A DNA stretch of 64,000 nucleotides from Hymenobacter latericoloratus (GTDB lineage Bacteria; Bacteroidota; Bacteroidia; Cytophagales; Hymenobacteraceae). Positions 43,238-50,729 of this stretch are shown here, piece after piece. A program made the translations under genes and the position numbers. A model generated the notes under the pieces. The model saw only the letters and a list, made by a program, of their open reading frames with translations, was not told where the DNA came from and ran no database searches. Location of the stretch: contig NZ_JACHNV010000002.1 in the NCBI RefSeq assembly GCF_014199535.1, forward strand, positions 620,001-684,000, in the 5' to 3' direction. Within the stretch, counting starts at the first letter, position 1. Every line of letters starts with the position of its first letter.

Positions 43238-43635
43238 ACAATTCCTGAAAAGAGAAGCTTCGGGATGCAATACGCAGCCCCTGGGCATTCAGCTGAAAAC
43301 CAAGCGGTAGGTAACTCCCTTCGCACATTGCAAGCCCGGGGAGGGGGGCAGCTGGCTCCGGCTCTCAGTGACCCGGAGCCTAGGAATTGAAGCGCCACCG
43401 TAGGTAACGGTGGTAGCCGGGCAGTGGGGAAAAGCCGCCGCTGGAAATTGTTTTGCGGTCGAGCTTGGCTGTTTGTGCAGCGCTAACAGGTAAGAGGCTG
43501 GTAATCAGTAATATGCAGATATTATTTTGTCAATATTTTATAACTATATTTACTATATATTGTATTATTAATTGTGTAAAGTTGGCTTAGTCATAATATC
43601 TTGCCGCATAATACAAAGTATATAGTGTCGTTGTC
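43238..43635. other. Spacer with two hairpins and an AT-rich end
   Basis: In this 400-nt divergent spacer a stem pairs 43354-43361 with 43373-43380 and a second pairs 43395-43401 with 43407-43413. They do not match a riboswitch class I know. From about 43500 to 43620 the DNA is strongly AT-rich and probably holds the promoter of the gene at 43636. Confidence 0.45.
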
Positions 43636-44631
43636 ATGCACGGTTTGAGGAAGATTGAAGAACTGTTTGCCTATGACTCACTCGTCCAGTTGGCCGGGGA
43701 GGTGAAAAAACACGAAGCGGAATACCGTGGGGCGCTGCTGCAGAGCGCCCAGGAAAATATTCCTTTCGGGCTGTATGTTCTTCAGTTAGCCGATGAGGGC
43801 CACCCGTGTTTCTTTGGCCTCAACGCCGAGAATGAGCCCCAGGTGATTACCCTGCCGCTCAGCCAGGCAAGCCGGTTCACCTCCATTGGTTACTACGTGA
43901 ATAGCGAAGCGGGCACCTTCCGGCTGCACCGCACTACGCTGGCGCTGTGGGTGGCCAGTCTGAGCTTCAGTCAGCTAAAGCAGTACTACCCCCGCATTTT
44001 TGAGGGCAACAACTCCGCCACCATGGTCCTGACGCCGCCCGATGAGTTTGGGGTACTGGTGCCGCCGGATAACCGCTGGGGCCACCTCCACGCCGATCAG
44101 GAGGACTACGAGCAGGAACTGCAGCAGGTGGCGGCCAAAAGCGGCGTGGTGGTTACGCACAACGAGCAGCAAAACCTATTTGGATTGTACCACCGGGGTA
44201 GCTTGGTGGGGCAGGGCCCGCAGCTGGAAGTAGAGCACTTGGTGCGCCTCATTACCCACCGCCTGAACACGCCCGTGGCCTACCACCGCGTAAAGCAGAA
44301 AGTGCTGGACGAGCGTTACGACAGCGCTTTTCCTTCTGATTTAGATAATTTCAGCAATTGGGATGGCGAAATCCGGGAGCACCGTCAGTTCCCGATGGCC
44401 AACCTGTTTTACGTGCGCGTACAGGCCTCCTCCGAAACGGCCGCGCTCCACATTGCCCGCGAGGAAATTGCCCTGCAGCGCCGCCTTAACCCGGTGCGGG
44501 TAGCGGCCCGCGGCCTACCCTTCGAAATTGAAAGCGTAGTGATGCTGGATCGGGTGTCTGATGCGGGCTTCTATGAGGTGCGCTACCACTTCGTGACGGC
44601 CAACCAGCTGGAGCTGGCCTCCGCCTCCTGA
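43636..44631 (+). CDS. Hypothetical protein, unrecognised
   Basis: I do not recognise this 331-residue protein. It has no signal peptide or membrane helix and looks soluble and cytoplasmic. Base composition and codon use match the neighbours, so it is a real gene. Notable blocks are GHPCFFGLNAENEPQVITLPLSQA, RWGHLHADQEDYEQELQQVAAKSG, and RAVAARGLPFEI-like text near the end (here RVAARGLPFEIESVV). ATG 43636 follows a long AT-rich promoter region. It stands alone, 119 nt ahead of topoisomerase III on the same strand. No function is proposed. Confidence 0.75.
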   Translation: MHGLRKIEELFAYDSLVQLAGEVKKHEAEYRGALLQSAQENIPFGLYVLQLADEGHPCFFGLNAENEPQVITLPLSQASRFTSIGYYVNSEAGTFRLHRTTLALWVASLSFSQLKQYYPRIFEGNNSATMVLTPPDEFGVLVPPDNRWGHLHADQEDYEQELQQVAAKSGVVVTHNEQQNLFGLYHRGSLVGQGPQLEVEHLVRLITHRLNTPVAYHRVKQKVLDERYDSAFPSDLDNFSNWDGEIREHRQFPMANLFYVRVQASSETAALHIAREEIALQRRLNPVRVAARGLPFEIESVVMLDRVSDAGFYEVRYHFVTANQLELASAS

Positions 44632-44750
44632 AAGATGGTGTAGATAGAAATTGGACGTCTTCGCCCCGACTTTTTCTCCTGTTATCTTTGTTGATTCCGT
44701 ACTGCTTCCGCCCCGGGGGTAGGATATTCATCAGCGAGAATCAGCCAGTA

Positions 44751-47285
44751 GTGAAAGTTTGCATTGCCGAAAAGCCCAGCGTAGCCCGCGAAATTGCCCA
44801 GGTGCTGGGTGCCACCCGCAAAATGGACGGGTATTTCGAGGGCAACGGCTACCAGGTCACCTGGACGTTCGGGCACTTCTGCCAGCTGCGCGAGCCCGAG
44901 GACTACCGCCCCGAGTGGAAGCGCTGGAGCATCCATGATTTGCCCATGGTGCCCGAGAACTTTGGCATCAAGCTCATGCGCCGCGACGACGGGGTAGTGC
45001 GCCAGTTCACCGTTATCAAAAACCTGCTGGCTAATGCCGAGGAAGTCATTAACTGCGGCGACGCCGGCCAGGAAGGGGAGGTGATTCAGCGCTGGGTGCT
45101 GCTGGAAGCCAAGTACCGCAAGCCCACCAAGCGCCTCTGGATTTCCTCGCTCACGGAAGAAGCTATCCGCCAGGGCTTTCAGAACCTGCGCGACGGCTCG
45201 GAGTTTGACTCGCTCTACCAGGCCGGCAAAAGCCGGGCCGTGGGCGACTGGCTGCTGGGCCTGAATGCTACCCGCCTGTTTACCCTGAAGTACGCGCCCG
45301 GTCAGCGCCAGGTGCTCAGCATTGGGCGGGTACAGACGCCTACCCTCGCCCTGCTCGTGGACCGCTACCACGAAATCCAGAACTTCCGGCCCGAGCCCTA
45401 CTGGGTGCTGCGCACGGAGTACCGGGGTACTATGTTCAGCCACGTAGCCATAGTAAAGAAGGGTAAGGACGACGACGAGCCCGACGAAAAGGCCCGCCTG
45501 AAAGCCCGCGGCTACTTCGTGACCCAGGAAGAGGCCGACGCCGCCTTGGCCGCCGTGAAGGACGTGCCGCTCACCGTCACCAACGTCGAAATCAAAAAGG
45601 GGCTGGAAACGCCGCCGTCGTTGTTCGACCTGACTTCCCTGCAGGTGCAGTGCAACAACCAGCTGGGGCTTTCCGCCGAGGACACGCTGAAAACGGTGCA
45701 GGCCCTCTACGAGAAGAAGGTGGTGAGCTACCCCCGCGTAGATACCACCTTCCTGCCCGACGACCAGTACCCCAAAATTCCGGGCATTCTGCGCGGGCTG
45801 GGGGCTTACCACAGCCTCACCCAGCCGCTGCTGGCCGGCAAAATCAAGAAGTCGGGCAAGGTTTTTAATAACAATAAAGTTACCGACCACCACGCCATCA
45901 TCCCGACCGGGGCCAGCGCTGGCGGCCTGGGCGGCACCGAGCACAGCGTCTATGACATCATCGTGCGCCGGTTCCTGGCCGCGTTCTACCCCGATTGTGA
46001 AGTATCAAACACCACGGTAACGGCCGAAGCCGCGGGGCGCACCTTCCGGGTGCGGGGCCGGCAGATTCTCAGCCCCGGCTGGCGCGTGGTGTACGGCGAC
46101 CCAGAGAAGCAGCAGGCCCCCTCGGCCCCCAAAGCCGCCGGCGAGGGCGACGATGATGTAGTCAGCACCGTGCTGCCTTCGTTCGAGAAAGGCGAGAACG
46201 GCCCCCACAAGCCCCGCCTCGACTCTAAGATGACCCAGCCCCCGCGCGAATACTCGGAGGCTATGCTACTGCGCGGCATGGAAACCGCCGGCCGCAACGT
46301 GGACGACGAGGAGCTGCGCCAGGCCATGAAGGAAAACGGCATCGGGAGGCCTTCTACCCGCGCCGCCATCATCGAAACCCTGTTCAAGCGCGGCTACATC
46401 CGCCGCGACAAAAAGAAGATTGTGCCTACCGCTACCGGCGTGGAGCTGATTGGCCTCATCCGCAACCCCACCCTGAAATCGGCGGAGCTGACGGGCCAGT
46501 GGGAGCGGAAGCTGCGCCAGATTGAAGGCGGCCAGCTGGATCAGGAGCAGTTTCTGGGCGAGCTGAAGCAGCTGGTGCGTGAAATGGTGCACGAGGTAAA
46601 GCAGGATGGCTCCGGCCGGGCCGTAACGGTAACTTCTGCCGAAACCGCTACCCCCGCCAAAGCCGCCAACCCTCGCCCGACGCCCGCTGCGGCGGCTACC
46701 CCCGCCGTACCCGGCGCGCTGGGTCCGTGCCCGGCCTGCGGGAGCGGCCATGTGCTGCGCGGTAAAACGGCCTTCGGCTGCTCGCGCTGGCGCGAAGGCT
46801 GCCAGCTGCGGCTTCCTACCCAATACGAAGGCAAGAAGCTCACCGATAAGCAAGTCGGTGATTTGCTCAAGAAGAGCCGTACCCAAGTCATGCAGGGCTT
46901 TCTGGATGACGCCGGCAACAAGTACAGCGCCGCCATCAAGCTCACTCCCCAGCACACCCTGGAGCTGGTGCGCGCCGCCGAAAGCAAGCCCACCACCGCC
47001 ACCGACCCCGGCCAGATACCCTGCCCGGTGTGCCGCTTGGGTCAGATGCTAAAGGGCAAAAGCGCCTGGGGCTGCTCCCGCTTCCGCGAGGACTGCCAGT
47101 TCCGGGTACCCTTCGAGTGGGGTGGCAAAACCCTCACCGACGCCCAGATGAACCAGCTCCTGCGCAAAGGCAAAACCGGCGTCATCCGCGGCTTCATCTC
47201 CTCCAAAACCGGCAACCGCTACGAAGCCGCCCTGCAGGTAGGCGCGGAGGGCAGGATTGAGCCCGTGTTTGATAACAAGGGGTGA
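44751..47285 (+). CDS. topB: DNA topoisomerase III (type IA)
   Basis: The ~844-residue protein relaxes and decatenates DNA. It opens VKVCIAEKPSVAREIAQVLGA, the Toprim start, with the acidic motif CGDAGQEGEVI. The catalytic Tyr327 sits in VVSYPRVDTTFL. NKVTDHHAIIPTG and GIGRPSTRAAIIETLFKRGYI are further type IA blocks. Two C-terminal zinc-ribbon-like repeats follow (CPACGSGHVLRGKTAFGCSR and CPVCRLGQMLKGKSAWGCSR). The start is probably GTG at 44751; the TTG at 44688 is less likely because family members begin at this strand. It overlaps the next gene by one base in TGATG. Confidence 0.92.
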   Translation: MKVCIAEKPSVAREIAQVLGATRKMDGYFEGNGYQVTWTFGHFCQLREPEDYRPEWKRWSIHDLPMVPENFGIKLMRRDDGVVRQFTVIKNLLANAEEVINCGDAGQEGEVIQRWVLLEAKYRKPTKRLWISSLTEEAIRQGFQNLRDGSEFDSLYQAGKSRAVGDWLLGLNATRLFTLKYAPGQRQVLSIGRVQTPTLALLVDRYHEIQNFRPEPYWVLRTEYRGTMFSHVAIVKKGKDDDEPDEKARLKARGYFVTQEEADAALAAVKDVPLTVTNVEIKKGLETPPSLFDLTSLQVQCNNQLGLSAEDTLKTVQALYEKKVVSYPRVDTTFLPDDQYPKIPGILRGLGAYHSLTQPLLAGKIKKSGKVFNNNKVTDHHAIIPTGASAGGLGGTEHSVYDIIVRRFLAAFYPDCEVSNTTVTAEAAGRTFRVRGRQILSPGWRVVYGDPEKQQAPSAPKAAGEGDDDVVSTVLPSFEKGENGPHKPRLDSKMTQPPREYSEAMLLRGMETAGRNVDDEELRQAMKENGIGRPSTRAAIIETLFKRGYIRRDKKKIVPTATGVELIGLIRNPTLKSAELTGQWERKLRQIEGGQLDQEQFLGELKQLVREMVHEVKQDGSGRAVTVTSAETATPAKAANPRPTPAAAATPAVPGALGPCPACGSGHVLRGKTAFGCSRWREGCQLRLPTQYEGKKLTDKQVGDLLKKSRTQVMQGFLDDAGNKYSAAIKLTPQHTLELVRAAESKPTTATDPGQIPCPVCRLGQMLKGKSAWGCSRFREDCQFRVPFEWGGKTLTDAQMNQLLRKGKTGVIRGFISSKTGNRYEAALQVGAEGRIEPVFDNKG

Positions 47286-48337
47286 TGGGCAGATGGCAAT
47301 TGAGCGGGTTGCTGCTACTGCTGAGTTATGGTGCTACAGCGCAACTGTTAAGAAAGAGCCGATTAGCTCCCGTTACAGCTTTAACCCCGCGTGTAGTTGT
47401 TGCCCGTATTCCTAACAGCATTGATTCACTGCGCGCAAATGCCGACGTAGAACAATGGGTTAGAAAACACGCTGGGTGGCGAAAGCGCAGTTATTTCTAC
47501 CCGGCTTTTCAATTAGATACCGCACTAGTAACCTACAATGCTGACTGTCAGCAATACTGCACTACGCTGAATGTAAAGCCCTGGGCAGTAGTTGATGTAG
47601 ATGGGAATGGGCGAAGTGATTTGATAGCTTTTCGGCTGAGAGAATCCTTCGGACGGTTCTCGCATGAGCCCTATATCTTCTATGATTACGGGCCGAATGA
47701 CGGAATCCGAACAGAGTACTTGCAGGGGCGGGGAGCAGGGCCCTGCGAAATAGTGTCCGTAACGCAGCTAGATGGACGGCCCGCCTTACTATTTGTGCAC
47801 CACGTCACGCCACCACAATCAGACGGCTTTTCTTCACCACCAGTACTACAAATAGATACACTGGTACATCGTTTCGGCGATTTGGTAGAATATACTACTT
47901 CTATTGCTACCCCACGTTTCAGCCGCCTGGAAGTAAGCTTTGGGTTTGACTGTTGCGCTAGCTTTACTATAACCATACACGCCGACCGTAAGCTGGAATA
48001 TCAGGTGGGATATACCAGTGGTAGTGAGTATTATTTATTTAACAGGGAGCGGGGTAAATTTCAGAGCGAGTTAGACAGCGCACAGTTCGAGCAGTTGCAA
48101 CAGCTCTTTCAATACATAAAGCCTGATAAGTTAGCTAAATCCTACGCAGTGAGCTGGACGGATGCAGGTACGGCATGGCTAACGGCTGAATATGGCAACG
48201 GCAAGGTTGTACATATTAAGGATTATGGCGAACGGGCAACCTGGGGAGTAAGTAGGCTTTACGAACTGATAGCCCGCCTCCGCACTCAGCAGCGCTGGTA
48301 TTCCGTTGAACACCCATATGACGTTCCTGTTCGATGA
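47285..48337 (+). CDS. Secreted protein with DUF6438-like C-terminal domain
   Basis: The 350-residue protein begins MGRWQLSGLLLLLSYGATAQ, a short signal peptide. Residues ~100-200 hold VVDVDGNGRSDLIAF, which looks like an FG-GAP-type calcium loop. The C-terminal ~110 residues (FDCCASFTITIHADRKLEYQ, then FEQLQQLFQYI) resemble DUF6438. Its function is unknown. Codon use is clearly less GC-rich than in the flanking genes, with many TTA, CTA and GTA codons, so it may be a late arrival. ATG 47285 overlaps the topB stop, and its own stop overlaps the next start as ATGA. Confidence 0.72.
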   Translation: MGRWQLSGLLLLLSYGATAQLLRKSRLAPVTALTPRVVVARIPNSIDSLRANADVEQWVRKHAGWRKRSYFYPAFQLDTALVTYNADCQQYCTTLNVKPWAVVDVDGNGRSDLIAFRLRESFGRFSHEPYIFYDYGPNDGIRTEYLQGRGAGPCEIVSVTQLDGRPALLFVHHVTPPQSDGFSSPPVLQIDTLVHRFGDLVEYTTSIATPRFSRLEVSFGFDCCASFTITIHADRKLEYQVGYTSGSEYYLFNRERGKFQSELDSAQFEQLQQLFQYIKPDKLAKSYAVSWTDAGTAWLTAEYGNGKVVHIKDYGERATWGVSRLYELIARLRTQQRWYSVEHPYDVPVR

Positions 48338-48558
48338 CCCCTCAACTCGGTAAAACCCTCATCCTTCTCGGCCTTGTGCTGGTAGCCCTGGGGGCCTTTG
48401 TGTGGCTGGGTGGGGGTAGTCTGTTGGGCTGGTTTGGGCGGCTGCCCGGCGACATTCGGGTGGAGCGGCCGGGCTTCCGCTTTTATGCACCAATTGTGTC
48501 CATGCTGCTGGTGAGCTTGCTGCTGAGTCTGATTATGTGGCTGGTGCGGCGGCCGTAG
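48334..48558 (+). CDS. DUF2905 small membrane protein
   Basis: The 74-residue protein has two membrane helices joined by the conserved loop GRLPGDIRVERPGFRFYAPI, the DUF2905 signature. Length is normal. Function is unknown. Its start overlaps the previous stop as ATGA, and it is likely the last gene of a topB-led group. Confidence 0.9.
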   Translation: MTPQLGKTLILLGLVLVALGAFVWLGGGSLLGWFGRLPGDIRVERPGFRFYAPIVSMLLVSLLLSLIMWLVRRP

Positions 48559-48847
48559 CTGGGTTTAGGCGATACGCTGCCCCGACTACCGGCTGGCGTG
48601 CCAGCAAGCGCCCCTAGGTTGCAACAAAAAAGACACCCCTTCTTCCACTTTCGGGAAATTCACGCGCAGGGCTGGAATGCCGCGTCCTGCCTGATTTATC
48701 CCAATTTGAATCCAGCGCTGAACAGAAGCTAAGTTTAAGCTGGTATAGTCATAGAAAATAAAAATCGTTTTATGTTAAATATAATATTATAGCAATATAA
48801 TTACACTGTATATTGCCGCTGTCTTAGTCTCATTTTGGAACAGTTAT
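48559..48847. promoter_or_regulatory. AT-rich promoter region of the cytochrome gene
   Basis: The 289-nt spacer turns AT-rich from about 48740 to 48810. TCATTTTG at 48830-48837 is close to TAnnTTTG but is only 10 nt from the start codon, which would leave almost no leader. No terminator for the DUF2905 gene was seen. Confidence 0.4.
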
Positions 48848-50311
48848 ATGATAAAACCCTTTACCTCCTGGAAGCTGATAGGTTGTGTGGTTGGAGTTAC
48901 GGCGTTGACCTCTTGCGAAAAGCCTGAGCTGGAAGGTCCTGACGCTTTGCAGGTTACCGTGTCGTCGAATGACGAGGACGATGATGATGAATTGGACGTG
49001 GACTGGGGGCGGGTCTTTGCCTCCTTTACCGCCGCCGGCGGTGCAACCACCGTCAACAACTTCAGTAGCCTGAGCATGATTCAGCCTGCTCCCAATTTGG
49101 GCGGCGCCGACCTGACGGCTCACTTGAACGGTAAGGTGCTGTTTCAGCGCACGTTCGAGCTGGGTGAGGTAGCCCCCTTGTGGAACAACGTGCGGTGCGA
49201 AAGCTGCCACCTGGGCGGGTCCCGCGCGGGGCTGCCTAAGGTGAATGCCACTACCGGCGAACTAACCCCGCAGTTGCTGTTTCGCGTGAGCCTGCCGGGC
49301 ACCGGCCCCCACGGGGAGCCCAGGCCCGTACCTGGCTTCGGCGACCAGATTCAGCCGCTGATGGTAGTAGAGGGCATTGACGCGCAAGACGAGGTGCGCG
49401 GCGCCAGCGCCGAAGGCAACGTACTGGTGCGCTACACCGAGCAGCGAAGCCTGCCGTTTAAGGATGGCAGCACCGTAAGCCTGCGCCGGCCCACGTACAC
49501 GTTCGCGAAAACCACGCAGGATCTGCCCGCCGGTACCATGATTTCGCCCCGCACGGGCTCTCAGGTAACGGGCCTGGGCCTGCTGGAAGCCGTACCGGAG
49601 GAAACCATCCTCGGTTTTGCCCGCAACAACACCAACAACGGCGTATCGGGCCGGCCCAACCGCGTGTGGGATGAGGAGCAGGGCCGCACCCGCCTCGGGC
49701 GATTCGGCTGGAAGGCCAACCAGCCCAGCCTGCGTCAGCAGAATGCCGGTGCTGCCAACGGCGACATGGGGCTGACCTCGCCGGTGTTCCCCATTGAGCC
49801 CGGTGAATCGGTTGCCTCGGCTCAGCTTAACCTCAGCGAGCAGCAGTTGCGCGACCTGACCATCTTCACCCAGACCATGGGCGTGCCAGCCTTCCGCAAC
49901 AACAGCAGCGCCCAAGCCCAGCTAGGGGCCGTGATGTTTGCCAAGGCAGAGTGCGGCAGCTGCCATGTGCCCCGCATGAAAACGGGTACGCTGCCCGGTC
50001 GTCCGGAGGTATCGAACCAGGTAATTGCTCCCTTCACCGACCTGCTGCTGCACGACATGGGCCCCGGCCTGGCTGATAACCGCCCCGATTTCCTGGCTTC
50101 CGGTCGCGAGTGGCGTACGGCTCCGCTGTGGGGCCTCGGCTTGCAGCAAACCGTGAACGGCCACACCAGCCTGCTGCACGATGGGCGCGCCCGCAACGTA
50201 GTAGAAGCCATCATGTGGCACGGTGGTGAAGGCGAAAACTCCCGCAAAATCGTGACGGAAATGAGCAAGGAAGAGCGGGATGCCCTGGTGGCCTTCCTGA
50301 ACTCCATCTAA
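48848..50311 (+). CDS. Di-heme oxidoreductase (DUF1111/DHOR family) lipoprotein
   Basis: The 487-residue protein starts with a lipoprotein signal (VVGVTALTSC, lipobox Cys near residue 23), then an Asp-rich linker. Two c-type heme sites are seen: CESCH near residue 118 and CGSCH near residue 372. The family blocks include FRVSLPGTGPHGE, LGRFGWKANQPSLRQQNAGAANGDMGLTS, and EWRTAPLWGLGLQQTVNGH with LLHDGRARN. Such proteins are often called thiol oxidoreductases and sit at the cell surface; substrate unknown. It precedes a strong terminator. Confidence 0.88.
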   Translation: MIKPFTSWKLIGCVVGVTALTSCEKPELEGPDALQVTVSSNDEDDDDELDVDWGRVFASFTAAGGATTVNNFSSLSMIQPAPNLGGADLTAHLNGKVLFQRTFELGEVAPLWNNVRCESCHLGGSRAGLPKVNATTGELTPQLLFRVSLPGTGPHGEPRPVPGFGDQIQPLMVVEGIDAQDEVRGASAEGNVLVRYTEQRSLPFKDGSTVSLRRPTYTFAKTTQDLPAGTMISPRTGSQVTGLGLLEAVPEETILGFARNNTNNGVSGRPNRVWDEEQGRTRLGRFGWKANQPSLRQQNAGAANGDMGLTSPVFPIEPGESVASAQLNLSEQQLRDLTIFTQTMGVPAFRNNSSAQAQLGAVMFAKAECGSCHVPRMKTGTLPGRPEVSNQVIAPFTDLLLHDMGPGLADNRPDFLASGREWRTAPLWGLGLQQTVNGHTSLLHDGRARNVVEAIMWHGGEGENSRKIVTEMSKEERDALVAFLNSI

Positions 50312-50394
50312 GCAACCCGCCAGACTTCCGCGGCAGCAGCGCCAGCTGCCTGGCCACCCCGCCCCGGAAATTGGTAGTGCTAGAGTTCCAACTG

Positions 50395-50428
50395 AAAAGA
50401 GTGCGTGCTTCGGCCGCACTCTTTTTTT
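50395..50428 (+). terminator. Intrinsic terminator after the di-heme gene
   Basis: A 7-bp GC-containing stem (50399-50405 with 50415-50421), extended by A-T pairs, is followed by a run of seven T. It lies 84 nt after the stop codon and ahead of the polysaccharide-utilisation locus. Confidence 0.92.
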
Positions 50429-50547
50429 GTGGGCGACGAGTGCAATTTCTCTTCCCCTTCTACGAAGACCAGCCAGAAGGCGAACAGCGGGAATCCGGTG
50501 GTAGCCGGAGCCGTTTGCGTGCAGCCGCCAGCCCCGCAACGGGCATT

Positions 50548-50626
50548 GGGAACGTTCCCGATAACGATTGCACAAAAAATGCCACCGACGGGTGCGGCTA
50601 CCCCCAACTATTCCGCTAACCTTAAT
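50548..50626 (+). promoter_or_regulatory. Candidate LacI-type operator and conserved promoter box, CE12-GH28 gene
   Basis: A 33-bp element at 50548-50580 starts with the perfect palindrome GGGAACGTTCCC and continues CGATAACGATTGCACAAA. It agrees at 26 of 33 positions with 58405-58437 ahead of kduD. A TAACCTTAAT box follows at 50617-50626, exactly 69 nt from the element start in both places. Palindromes with a central CG are typical LacI-family operators, and a LacI-family gene lies in the locus. Confidence 0.65.
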
Positions 50627-50729
50627 GGGTATATCAGCACTCACTCACCAGCACCTGGTCCTGGAAAACTCCAGTTGCCCATGCTGTCTGAGCTGGGATG
50701 CCTTGCTTCCGAACTCCTACCCGCTCCGT

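Noticed and set aside
43354..43413. Hairpins as a riboswitch (cobalamin or SAM-II type)
   Set aside because: Core conserved words of those classes are absent.
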